A stretch of DNA of 64,000 nucleotides, from NCBI RefSeq assembly GCF_014839805.1, contig NC_051128.1, positions 11,670,466-11,734,465 of the forward strand, in the 5' to 3' direction. Position numbers and translations under genes: made by a program. Position 1 is the stretch's first letter. The number at the start of each line of letters is the position of its first letter. This DNA comes from Manduca sexta (Eukaryota > Arthropoda > Insecta > Lepidoptera > Sphingidae). Below are positions 38,769 through 50,600 of this stretch, piece after piece. The notes under the pieces were generated by a model. The model searched no databases. It was given only the letters and a program-made list of their open reading frames with translations, and was not told the origin of the DNA.

Positions 38769-41642
38769 TTAATCGCCATGAACCTCAACGAAACTCTTAG
38801 TCAAAGCATCTCTCGCAAATGTGACCTTACTACAAAAAAGATCGATATCGATATCATGAGGCAGATCATTAAAAGCCTTAGCAGATCTTAGCATAAAACT
38901 ATTGGCTCTGTAATTTGTTCGTGCAAGTGGAATAGACATCAGATTTTTGCGTCGCGAATGTCGAAATGGAACATTTAGATGTATTTTAGTCAGAAGCAGT
39001 GGACAATCAATCAAGGACTGAGAGATCTTCATTAGGAACGAGATATCAGCAATGTTTCTACGAAATGACAATGGTAATAGGTGGAACTGCACACACTGTT
39101 TGTCGTACTCAGTCTTAGGAATTTTAAACTTAAAACCTAAATATCTAATAAATTTCTTTTGTATCTTTTCAATTCTTATTGAGTGGATGCTGTAAGAGGG
39201 GTTCCAAACTTGACTTGCGTACTCAAGGTGGCTTCTAACATAGGCGCAGTACAGGATTTTTAAAGTCTTCATGTGCTTAAATGAATTTGCGCAGCGAAGA
39301 ACAAAACCAAGAGCACGAGTTGCCTTACCGATTATATAGTCAATGTGATGGTCAAATGTTAACCTACTGTCCACGATAACACCCAAATCGCACGTGACAG
39401 AAGTTCTCGATAATGGTTCACTCATGATATAATAGTCGTGGCAGAAAATTATCTTTTTACGAGTGCAACTCATAACCAAACATTTAGACACGTTCAGATC
39501 TAACTTATTGATACGACAATAATTACCCAACCTTATCAAATCCTCCTGTAAAAGGGTAGCATCGGAAACATTGTCGACAACACGATATATTTTCATATCA
39601 TCGGCAAACATTAGGTAATTTGAATTAAGAAAACACCTGCCGATATCGTTTATAAATAAAACAAATAGGAGAGGACCAAGAAGTGACCCTTGAGGAACAC
39701 CCGAAGGTATGTCTATCCAAGAGGATATTGAATTATTTAAAACCACTGCTTGAGCCCGATTTTTTAGATAGGAAAAAAACCATCTAAGCAAATTACCTCG
39801 AACGCCAAGACGCGCCAACTTCCTTAAGAGTGTATTATGATCAATTCTATCGAACGCTTTACTGTAGTCAATGTAGACGCTGTCAACTTGGTGTCCACCA
39901 TCCATGCTACCGGTGACAAAGTCAGTAAAGACGAGAAGGTTCGACACAGTGGACCTACTCCTGAGAAAGCCGTGCTGATTAATAGAAAAACTAGACTGCA
40001 AACAGTTGTAAAGCTGGTTATATACAATTCGTTCAAATATTTTGGCTAAAAGGCAAAGTTTTGAGACCGGTCTATAATTTGTGACATCAACTTTCGACCC
40101 TTTTTTGTGGACAGGGGTGATGAAAGCCGATTTCCATAGATTAGGCATAACACCTTCGCTTATAGAGCGTGTGAATAGTATGGAAACCGGCATTGCCAGC
40201 TCACCCGCACATTGAGTTATAACTGCGGCTGGCAACATATCGGGGCCAGCAGATTTGCTAAGGTCCAAAGATTTTAGCAGTCCTTGAACCTCATCCACAT
40301 TAATTTCAACAGAGTTTATATCACACACAGTGTCATCAACGGAAACCTCATTAGTCGAAGCTACTTCTGGATCTGAAAAAGTAGTAAAAAAATATTTTGA
40401 GAACAACTCACATATTCCTGGATCATTATTAGCAGTGCTACCAGCGTAGGACATAGTGGACGGAAAATTGTTACACAAACGCTTACCTTTGACGTATGCC
40501 CAGAAAGCTTTAGGGTTATCAGTAATATTCCGTTCGATCATATTTATATAATCGTTATAACATTGGCGTTCCATTTCTTTAGCCCTGTCACGTAGTAGGC
40601 AAAACGAATTGCGATCTGAGATATTATGGTACACTTTGAATTTGGATAAAAATTTATATTTTTCTTTAATTACTTTGATTAGAGATGTGCTGAACCAGTT
40701 TGGATATCTGCGGCCATAAGAAACACGGCAGGGTACATAATTATCCTTTAATTTATTTATTATTGTATAAAATGCACTTAGGGCATCCTCCAAACTACCG
40801 CATGACAAAATTGTGTTCCATTGAACGCTTGACAATTCAGAGCGAATTTTTTCATAGTCCGCTTTGCTATATTGATAAACTGTGCGCTTAGTTGCATTCA
40901 TTAAGTGAAGTTGTACAAAATTCGCTTCCACTAACAGGGCTCTATGATAAGGGTCTTCCGGAACCAAGGGGTCTAAACATGCAGACACAGATACGGAATC
41001 ATTGCTTAAAACTAAATCTAAAATTTTATTATTAATATTACGAATATAATTAAATTGTTTCATATTACAAATATTTAAAGTATCCAGAAATTCAAAAATA
41101 TATTTAGTAGGCGAAGACACCGAAGGTATGTCCTCGGTTGTGGACCAATTAATACTACTCATATTAAAATCACCAAGAATAATGAATTTGTCCATAGGGT
41201 TACTATTAGTTAATATAACTAGTTTATTGAGAAAGTTCGTGAGCTGGGTAGCAAAATCATTACCAAGATTCTGATTACACAAGTATATTGTACACAGATG
41301 AAGCTTGAAAGAAGAATTCCGTCGACCAGTGTGTAATGACAAAGACACCCACAAATCTTCCGCACTGGATTGCCAGTCCGATCTGATAGTAGCCACTAAA
41401 TCGCGGCGTACTGCAATAGCGACTCCTCCACCCCGTGATTGACCCGTAATATTATAAACTCGATCACGACGCCAGATTAAATACCTTTCATCAAAGAGTT
41501 CACTATCAGATACCCCATCCAAAAGCCAGGTTTCAGTCAAAGTAACGATGTCATAACTACTCAAACTTAAGTTCCGCAAAAATTTCTCAGTCTTAGTCCT
41601 CAATCCACGCACGTTCTGATGATAAATTCTTAAACTAGTCAT
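38769..41642 (-). CDS. LINE ORF2: APE endonuclease and reverse transcriptase
   Basis: 957 aa. The endonuclease has N10 (HQNVRG), E37 (TLTETW), D158 and N160 (LGDFN) and H233. The RT has GPD at 466, NYRPVS at 522, palm A IDYSKAFDRIDH (D592), motif B GVPQGSLLGP (648-657) and FADD (679-682). All catalytic residues are present. The C-terminal part has the usual thumb/connection region (LEYASQVWNP). The protein nicks target DNA and performs target-primed reverse transcription. The ATG overlaps the stop of a hydrophobic upstream frame by two nucleotides. Confidence 0.93.
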   Translation of the reverse strand: MTSLRIYHQNVRGLRTKTEKFLRNLSLSSYDIVTLTETWLLDGVSDSELFDERYLIWRRDRVYNITGQSRGGGVAIAVRRDLVATIRSDWQSSAEDLWVSLSLHTGRRNSSFKLHLCTIYLCNQNLGNDFATQLTNFLNKLVILTNSNPMDKFIILGDFNMSSINWSTTEDIPSVSSPTKYIFEFLDTLNICNMKQFNYIRNINNKILDLVLSNDSVSVSACLDPLVPEDPYHRALLVEANFVQLHLMNATKRTVYQYSKADYEKIRSELSSVQWNTILSCGSLEDALSAFYTIINKLKDNYVPCRVSYGRRYPNWFSTSLIKVIKEKYKFLSKFKVYHNISDRNSFCLLRDRAKEMERQCYNDYINMIERNITDNPKAFWAYVKGKRLCNNFPSTMSYAGSTANNDPGICELFSKYFFTTFSDPEVASTNEVSVDDTVCDINSVEINVDEVQGLLKSLDLSKSAGPDMLPAAVITQCAGELAMPVSILFTRSISEGVMPNLWKSAFITPVHKKGSKVDVTNYRPVSKLCLLAKIFERIVYNQLYNCLQSSFSINQHGFLRSRSTVSNLLVFTDFVTGSMDGGHQVDSVYIDYSKAFDRIDHNTLLRKLARLGVRGNLLRWFFSYLKNRAQAVVLNNSISSWIDIPSGVPQGSLLGPLLFVLFINDIGRCFLNSNYLMFADDMKIYRVVDNVSDATLLQEDLIRLGNYCRINKLDLNVSKCLVMSCTRKKIIFCHDYYIMSEPLSRTSVTCDLGVIVDSRLTFDHHIDYIIGKATRALGFVLRCANSFKHMKTLKILYCAYVRSHLEYASQVWNPSYSIHSIRIEKIQKKFIRYLGFKFKIPKTEYDKQCVQFHLLPLSFRRNIADISFLMKISQSLIDCPLLLTKIHLNVPFRHSRRKNLMSIPLARTNYRANSFMLRSAKAFNDLPHDIDIDLFCSKVTFARDALTKSFVEVHGD

Positions 41643-42190
41643 TTATACTTTAACAAATCAATAACAAGATGAATAAGTATCCGTAATAATATGAGAAATA
41701 GTACGAAATATAATATAAAAATTCCAATCTTGCACAAACAAAAGTAAGGCATAAAACTGACATAGATGCAAAGGCGTAAAGAAAAAATAAAATAAAAATA
41801 AAAACACAGTTCATAACATTTGCTAATAGCCACAATAAGCAAAAACAAAAAAAAATAATAAAAGTTAAAAAAATATACTAGATCATTAGCGAATAATGGC
41901 AAGCCAATTATACAAAAGAAATGCGGGTGACAAATAAAAATCGGTAAGGCAACACAATAGATGACTAATAGGCGAACAAAGGCGATCATTAGTGAACAAA
42001 AGAATGCGACAAGGCTCATAGCGATTCTCAAACTGTTTAAAACAAATAAATATTTTAAGTAAAATATTTTAGTAAAAATAATTAACAATTCATATCTCAA
42101 CATAATTTCAACAAGTCCTCTTCTGACCGGATAATAAATGATTTGGTGTTCGTATCCCTCCTGGCGAATATTTTGGCATGTTTCACCCAC
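41639..42190 (-). other. Hydrophobic open frame between LINE ORF1 and ORF2
   Basis: A 183-codon frame starts inside the end of ORF1 (42190), spans the whole inter-ORF spacer and stops with a TGA that overlaps the ORF2 ATG (A-TGA arrangement). The translation is almost entirely F, L, I, Y, V and C, with several potential membrane segments. The spacer is T-rich on this strand, which by itself gives long hydrophobic frames; a second frame (41835-41650) is also open and hydrophobic. Most likely compositional, but the position is striking. Confidence 0.25.
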
Positions 42191-43017
42191 ACAAACTGAA
42201 AATTATGATCCTTAGCAAGTGCTTTAGCCCTAGATAAAAGAATCTTAATCTTGGGGGTTAGATGGTCATTCAGATATATAACACCTTGACCATTAAGACC
42301 AATATCGGCAGGTGTCACGGACTTCTTAAGCGAGCGAGCAGCAGCCAAGAAATCTTCCTTCGTATACCTATTTGTAAAGGATACAACAATATTTTTCTGC
42401 CCAGCTACATTACTAGGGACTCTGTGCACAAAATTGATTTGAGACTTATTCACTGGATAAGATATTTTGTTTGCGATTTTGAACACCACATCAAACAAAT
42501 TCTCCCTGTCTCTCATAGGAACACCTTTAATCTCCAAATTATTAATCCGGAGCCACTGATCTTTCTCGTCCAGACTAGCTCCCAATTTAGAGACTAACTT
42601 TGTTAATGAGACAATATCATCTTGAGCATTCTCCAAATCCACTACTCTTTTTTCCAGGTTAGTAATTTTCGAGGTAAATTCCGACGTAGTGGCCTTAAGA
42701 TCAGCAAGTTCTTTTTTTACTTCTCTTATGTCTTCAGCAAGAGTAGAGAGTGGCATAAGTTTGAGATTTATGTTGGATATCTCTCTCATAATATTTTCCA
42801 GGGTGACTGCCGGCGATGGAGAACTCGATGGATTACTTGTTCCCGAGCTTTTACCGGAATCTTTGCAGGATAGACACTTCCACTTAGAACGTCGATCACC
42901 TAATTTGCGATATCCGGCTTCCGATATCCCTGAACACGGATAATCGAAATGTTTTTCACACATGGAGCACTGAATAGCATCGAAAACGTCATCACCACAT
43001 CTTCCACACACAACCAT
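42097..43017 (-). CDS. LINE ORF1: zinc-finger, coiled-coil RNA-binding protein
   Basis: 306 aa. The N-terminal PHD-like finger has C4-x2-C7, C17-x2-C20, H23, C28 and C48-x2-C51, with W46 before the last pair. A Ser-rich linker follows, then a heptad-rich coiled coil at about 88-148, then an RRM-like and C-terminal domain beginning WLRINNLEIKGVP. This layout is typical of ORF1 chaperone proteins of arthropod Jockey/CR1 LINEs, which package element RNA into RNPs. It ends 455 bp before ORF2. Confidence 0.85.
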   Translation of the reverse strand: MVVCGRCGDDVFDAIQCSMCEKHFDYPCSGISEAGYRKLGDRRSKWKCLSCKDSGKSSGTSNPSSSPSPAVTLENIMREISNINLKLMPLSTLAEDIREVKKELADLKATTSEFTSKITNLEKRVVDLENAQDDIVSLTKLVSKLGASLDEKDQWLRINNLEIKGVPMRDRENLFDVVFKIANKISYPVNKSQINFVHRVPSNVAGQKNIVVSFTNRYTKEDFLAAARSLKKSVTPADIGLNGQGVIYLNDHLTPKIKILLSRAKALAKDHNFQFVWVKHAKIFARRDTNTKSFIIRSEEDLLKLC

Positions 43018-44663
43018 TTTGCGCGTTAAAAGGAAAAAAAAAAAAAAAAAATATATATATATAAAAATATTTGAAAAAAAAAATTTTTTTACTAGGCGGA
43101 AAAAGTTTGAGAACCGCTGACGCTAACGACAAGACGTGTGGTTCGGTAAACAGAGGAAAGACGACTTTATGTTTGATTTACAAATTATTTTGCTCAGTCG
43201 TAGGCAATATACAATTATTCCTCTGGCATTATAAATAGTAATAAGTGGTGTTGTGATCATTTACCATCACACATACCACTTGTTGGTTTGTCCATCTTTC
43301 CATAATTAAGTATTAAAACAAAAATGTTTCAACTAAAACATTAAAATTATAACTTTAATACAAATTATTCTAAATTTTTTCTATCTGATTCAAATCTCTT
43401 GGCAATTGTGGGTACGCAAATGGTGAACCATCCCTGGTTGATGCGTATATAGTAACAATGTGTGTTGGTATGTGTGCGGATTATGAACAACATACGGCGC
43501 ACTGTAGCCGGCGACTGCCGATGCGAAGTATACGTTCTGCGACATTGTAAACAGAATGAAATGGGACATGTGGTGAGTGAAATACGTAAAATATGCGAGG
43601 GAGCGGTAGCAATTATATTTCCTGTCCAATTTGCTCCGTTAAGTGTAAACAACATGATATCAACATTTTACAAAACTTTAGGTTGAAATTAAATTTACTA
43701 TCCACTTATTTCTCATTATTCGCGTCTGTATTTGAACAGAGTACTACTGATTTAAAATGTTTTGTTGTAAGTACTATGTGCAGCCAGTGGCGAAACATTA
43801 GTTTTTGCCGTTCGGGACTGACCCCAAATTTACCGGCCCAAGGCGCCAGAGAGCGTAAAAACTGTTTCAATAATGAACTAGGTACTAGTATATGCCAATA
43901 AGTAATGACAAAATATTAAACGATAAAGTGCATTGAACTTATATTTTAGGCAATTTGCCCCCCTCCAGAAACTACGCCACTGTTAACGTTGGTTAAGGTA
44001 TAAACTTGCGTCTACGTAGTAAACATAGCGTCGACCATAACACTGGTCCTGTTATATTTTACGATCGCTAGATTGTTGCTCTAACATGAATCGTCACAAA
44101 GTTGGGTTACGTCAATGTTTATACACACTTGACTGTGTTCCTAGAGCCGTGACAAATGTCCCTCTGCATGGCCGGGCATTGGGTGTGGGGACTGAGTGCA
44201 CAATGGCCTTTGGGGGATGGTGACTAGATTTGGACTGTTTAAGATTGACCAGCATGCCTTAAATCTTGATTTTATTCTTTACGCAATACAGGCCACCTGG
44301 CATAACGCAGAATATGTGGTTTAGGTTTGAAACGAAATTATAACGCATTGAAACAACATTAAACGTCCACTTGTATTGCACTGCGATCACCATTCTGAGA
44401 TAATGATTCATATAATTCAGATGTCAAGTCTCACAAAACCCTATTGTTAAGTATGCAGTACGGGACACAAGTGAAACAAACGCTGGCTCGTAACGCACTA
44501 ATTTATTAGCCCATCGACAACGGCGTGTACGCAGCACGTTATACTTATAACTACATGTATAACACCTATATTATACTACATATATCAACCTCAAGAAATA
44601 TGCGCACAGTTAGAAAACTCATATAACTAAAAAAACCTAAAATAAAATTTCCATTAATTCCAG

Positions 44664-47600
44664 ATGCTGCAAGAGAAACGGCTATGCATCCTTGGCGCGG
44701 AGCTGTCCGAGCTGGACGTGTTCGAGCGGCTCCTGCGCTTCGCCGGCGCCCAACTGAAGCTCCTGCAGTGCTTCCAGGTATCACTTGTTCGTTGCTCTTT
44801 CGTGTTGTGTGTGCTCACGTGTTAATCGATGTTTTGTCTCGGAGCTGGACGGCACGACGAGTCTGCAGCGCTTCGCCACAGCGCATCTCAAACTGCTCCA
44901 CTGCTTTCAGGTGAGGTGTTTATGCTTTTTGTTAAGCATGGATTAGATTAGCAAGGAAATGTGCTGAAGTGAGGGAATTGTAGGTTTTGAAATTTTATTA
45001 TAAAGAACTGGTTAGATAAGAAGTATATATTTATAATTTATTAAACGCTAACCGTTCCATATCACAGATCTGGACATTAATCTCTATAACAGTGTGTTAA
45101 ATATGTAATTATTTAATGCAAACTCGTTGACAGTCAATAACGCACCCTCGTCTTTATTGTGACAGGTCTAAACCTCCCAGTCATATATACGAGTATAACA
45201 CAGTGTAAACTCGTAACACCGCCGCGTAACGTTGTCTTCGTGAAATAAGCGCGAAATTATATTCTATAAGTAAATTTCTATTGTCTTAAACGCGACTCGA
45301 TGCGTTACGTAAGGAGGACATTAAATTGATAGGTTGCGTTCCATAAACACTAACAAGTTGACTTCCGGAAGCGACTTAACCGTATGAACAATCATGGTAA
45401 GCTAACTCTGCAGATCTTGAAACTTCCAGCATTTGCAGTCGCATGTGTATAGTATTATGAATGTTTAAGCTAGTGTAAATATATTTGGAAGAACTTGTGC
45501 AGTATTTTGCTACGAAAACTTGCTAGTCTGAACTTAGCTTCAGATGTGCGATTAACGCGATTTTTGTGTTTATGGATATGATTTAATTGATTTGATTAAT
45601 ACTCGGAATTATATGAGGATAGTTTTCCTATTGCTATGATGACATTCCTGTTCACTACTATCTGGATGCGCACCTCCATACAATCGTGTCCAAATTTGAG
45701 TTGAAAGAACAAGCAACAGCCACATACACAGGAGATATACAAATAAAAGGAATATAAGATGGATATATATTGAAAGGAAAATTACACATAATAGTCACGA
45801 TATTGCATTTATTTCAAATAATTGACATTAGATAGAGAGTTCAATAAAAAAACCAAGTCGACTTTCTGATTATTATCGAAGTTTCTCCCAAATTGGCCAC
45901 GAATTAAAAGTTGCCTCTCATTGGAGTGTGTTAAAGTATAATTTGGAACTTTAAAATTGACGTCAACATTAGCGTCCTATTCAGTTATATTTTAAAGCCG
46001 TAAGAACTAAAATGGCGTAAGTAATATTTCGGGAAAAAAACACGGTTTTTTTTTCTGAAAAAATAAATTCCCCGCGATATAATTCCCCGTCTAGTCATAG
46101 ACGTCTTCGTTTCCATACTGTATGACTTAAGTAACATATAGCAAATGAAAAGGAATACTAACCGCAAAGTACGTCGAGTTCATCAATTACTTAGAACTTG
46201 CGATTGCTCACACGTTTACGTTCGTGGAAGTTACCACGGTGCATTGATGGTGCAGAAGTCATCTAACTAATTTTGTTAGAAAAAAAAGTAAAGAAAAGCT
46301 AATGTTTATTCGTCAAATATATTTACGTTTTGCCTAAACGGTTTGCTAAGGTTATTTTCGTGATATGTGATAAGGAAGGTTATAACATTGGGCATAATTT
46401 AAAGTCCAGCTTTTAAAAACTGTTTATGTTATGTAGGATTTGTGTTTTTAATTTTTATCTTGTTCCAACAATAAACTTTTCTTTCTAATAAAATCTTCCT
46501 TGAAATCCAGCCATGGAAAACTTTCGCTATTATATTCGGTAAAACTCCAATAAACAGATATAAGGCCATAAACAAACAAGAAATATGACGGGAAGAGGAT
46601 ATTTTCCACGCACAATCACTGGCGAAGCTTGTAAATAAAATCATTAGGTACAAGGTTTATCTCCATTAGTGTCCAACCGAAGGTTCGTTTTCGGCTTCGG
46701 TCAGAATCAAAATGGGTCGAAGGTTGTTATTAAGCATCGAAATTGAACGTAAAGTAAATATTATAATTTTCGTTGTTACAAAATGTTATTCTTTTGTCAA
46801 CTTTTTAAAACTTCTAGATCGACTTGTAGAGACGATATTTTTTTCTTTCTATATTATATAGGTATAGTTAATATTATAAACAGCCAATTTTAAAATTGCA
46901 GGTTATAATATATTTTTAACGCGCTTGTAGCCTGTTTTGAATAAAATTCTTAGAGTTTTTATGCCGTTGAGTCGATAGCCGATTAATCGGCTTCGGCTTC
47001 GGTCAGAAATCGACCTTCGCTGGACACTAATCTAGGCATCGCAGTCGGGACTCGAAACTTTGAAAAGGCGTTGCGACACACAGACGCCGCTGTTCCAATC
47101 TACAAGGCAATCATAGCTAACCAATAATAAACCCAACAAAAACTACATACCGTAATGTGAATTATACACTATACAGTTTGTTCGTGACTTCGCTCGTGTG
47201 AGGCTTTTTGTACAATAATAATCAAACCAAAGTAATATATACTAGCTTTTGCTTGCGTCTTCGCACGTATGGACCTGGCCTCGTGACAAACACAAAAGTA
47301 GATGCCTATATCTTTTCCCCGGGTTCCATCTAACTCAGCCCCTAAAATTCATCAAAATTGGTTTAGTCGTTTTGCCGTGAAAGCTGTCTAACAAGGTTAT
47401 TATAGCATTAATATTATCATAGAGAAAGCAGATCGTGTAGCGTTTTGATTGTTAAATATTTAATGATTTGTTTTGTTTACGCCAATGTTCGATATTAAAA
47501 TAAATTAATTTTCTGGATTTGGTGGTAATTGTTGGTGATAGGTCTCTCATATGTGATAGTCCGCCTGGGTAAGTACCACCGCAATGTCTATTTCTACCGT

Positions 47601-50600
47601 CAAGCAACATTGGGTAGTTATTATTCTGATCCGGTTTGAAGGAAATTGTAGGCAGAATAACTACTGGACATAATAAGTCTTAACACCTCATGTCTCAGGA
47701 TGTCGAGCGCAGTAGAATACCAAACAATACTTTGTATTTCAAGGTGTTGGATGGTGTTTCTACTGTTTATGGACGGTCATGTCGCTTACCATGAGGAGAA
47801 CGGCGAGTACGTCTCGTTATTCAAAGCAATAATAAAAAATATTTTAGTTTTTATTTTCTCCCAACGTTTCGAAGACTTTGCAGCCTTCATGGTCACGGGA
47901 CGGACAGAGCTGTTAGTTTTATTTAAATGTTAAATATTTTTTATAATAATTTCAGTACTTCTATACACAACACACAAACATACAAATTTTACGTATCATG
48001 TATCCGTGCATCCATCAGCATTATAGTATCTTACGGTCATCAATATCACATCAGCGCCACTGACGCTGAGACATTGAAAAACACAACAGCGACATGCAAA
48101 CAAGCACCGTCGTATCTCGAACGGAATACTTTCATCTCGACGGATCGGGTTTTTGTTACTTTCGATTTCGCGGTAAACATCGCTTGTGACGTTTGAATGT
48201 GGAATTAATTTTACTAGTTGTTTTGTTTTTTCGTGCGATGTTATTTTATTGAAAGTTATAAAGGAGTATGATAAATTACAATAGATGGTGAGACTCATAA
48301 ATTTTAAATTGAATTTTGATAACGTATTGATATCGGTCGTCATTTTATTACAATCTACGTGGTCGCCTGATGATTAAAAGTTGCTTAATAACTTACTAAA
48401 AGTTGGGATCCTAGTTTACGTCCTTACAACGTAGATTTTGAAAAAAATACGCAATAGAAATTGTCGTTGAGTTACTGATTTTAAACATAACAAGCTCATG
48501 AAATCACATACTGACAAAATTATCGTTAAATGCGAACAGTAGCATCTATGTATATGTGAGTCCTCGGTTGCAGGAATTAATTATACGACCGAACTTTGTC
48601 ATAAAACCTTAGACTCATTATTCCACTACAAACTTTACTTTCGGGCATTACATGGAATCCAACTAGCAGTCCTGTGTACTACAGTGGTCAGTGGTCATTA
48701 CTTATGGCATGTGAATATGTTTCAAACAAACCAGCATTGCATCTGCTGGCGAGGCAGCCGTTGTGCCAATCTCTACCACTCCACTTACCATCAAGTGAAA
48801 TGATATTATTTTGGCATATAAGGAAAAACCTTATACCCTATTACATGGCGCTACATAGGGAGTCCTACACCTCTGCCTACCCCTGTAAAGGGAAAAAGGC
48901 GTGATGCTATGTATGAATGTTGTTTCGCAGGCGGTGATTGAGCACGGATCGAAGCTGTCTGCAGAGCTCGCGGCCGCCTACACCGCCAAGTGTGAACTCA
49001 AGTCCAGGAGTGACGAGGCGCTCATACACCTCGGACTCAGGCTAGGTGAGTACGGGCAGTGATATAGTATACAGTATTTTAATATCACGTTACTCAATGA
49101 AACCACATATTGTGTCCTTCGGCCTCATTCGGGGTCAGGTAAACATAATTTGAGTTTAGCATCTTCCGTTTCCGCGTCACATCTCAACGTAGGAACATCC
49201 GGTTATCCCTACTCTTGACAGCTTGATGACGTATTTCCGATTTCCGTTCATCAGGTGGCAGCGGCACGCTTTTTTGCTCATTGGCATCCTGTTTTTCGGA
49301 CGGTTCACATCTCAAAATTTTTAAGTTTATAATACAAAAATATTTAAATTTTCTTGAAAATAACACTTTACAATAAGTTCATCGAATTGTAGATGCAAAT
49401 GAAAAAGTGTAACTTTCGAAAAAAATAAATAACAATGAAAAGTAATTTTAACTTAATACGCCCTAATGTCACTGAACTACAAAATAGTAATAAAAAAAAA
49501 CAAAAAGTAAAATTTGGACTTGTAGTGAAAGTATTCATTATTCATGGATGATTTTTGGCATGATAGTAGCGGTAAATATGAGTATGTGGTTAATTTATAA
49601 ACGCAATGTAAAAAACTCTGATTCAATAAGACTCAGTCTGGATACATAAAGTAAATAAATAATTTTTCTGCGAACGATAGTAAAAATTTCAACTTTAATA
49701 TTCGAATTTAAATAAAAATATATCAGTTTTAGTAAGATATATTTGACACATTTAATGGTTACCAACGTGCCTTGACAACAGTCGTGTAGCACCCGTGTAA
49801 TCACCCAATGAAACCTGCCCACATTAATAAACTGTCTACATAATATTATAACAAAAATATACATTGTATTTTTTACTATGACGTCTTTGAGATCACAATA
49901 ATCTACCTCAAAGCTTAAATTTACGCTTTACTGGTGACATATAAAGTGCTGGTTTAGGACGCCATGCCCCCAAATTAATATGGATAATGAACTATTTAGT
50001 TGTCAAGCATTCCTGTTTTATAACCCTAATCTGTTGTAAATTGAAGGTCTACGGCTGTCTGTAGCCCGTCCAGGAAAATAAAAAACCTAGCCATATTAAG
50101 TTGTGGTAAAATATGGAACTAATGTTTTGTACTGATGACGTTAACTTTAAAAAGAAAAAGTTTCGCTTCCAAAGTAGTATTTGTATATCTCTGGTCAGTC
50201 TATCTTAATACTTAAACACGTGTTGTTTGGTTCATCAGGCGGGTTCCTCAACGAGGCCGGTTGGTATGCGGACGCGCAGCGCGTGCTGCTGCAGTGCCGC
50301 GACCTGTGCCAGGCGCAGCCGCAGACTACTTACTACAAGAGACTCACGCTTGAATGTTGCCATAGGTGAGTGGTTGACGGAGCGCATTGTGATTGTCGAT
50401 GTAAGTTCAGGAGGAAGACTGGTCAACTGCGTCGTTATAGTAAACGAATTTATGGAATGTCCTTAGACAAAACACTTCATAGTTTAAGTGACTCTGTGGG
50501 CATAATTATATAAGGCCCTCATACAAGTTCATATTAGGCATATGTTCTAATAACTTAAATACAGTTATTGTTATTGTTTCTTCCTATCACTTTACTATGA

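Larger units (their letters stand above)
38490..43060 (-). mobile_element. Non-LTR retrotransposon (Jockey/CR1 group), both ORFs intact
   Basis: The minus-strand element has ORF1 43017-42097, ORF2 41642-38769, a 250-bp 3'UTR, and a 3' tail of A-rich (AAATAAAA-like) repeats ending near 38495. Upstream of ORF1 is an A/T-homopolymer 5' end near 43040-43075. Both ORFs lack stops or shifts, which indicates a recent, perhaps still competent, copy. The endonuclease, RT and PHD-type ORF1 place it in the Jockey/CR1 assemblage; the clade is not determined. Exact ends and target-site duplication were not resolved. Confidence 0.9.

Noticed and set aside
43027..43075. Poly-A tail of a retroposed element
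   Set aside because: The A/T run lies at the 5' side of the LINE ORF1, not at a 3' end; the LINE's own tail is near 38495.
43365..43901. Cluster of overlapping short frames on both strands
   Set aside because: No motif, no splice signals consistent with a gene, and mutually overlapping; most likely intergenic.
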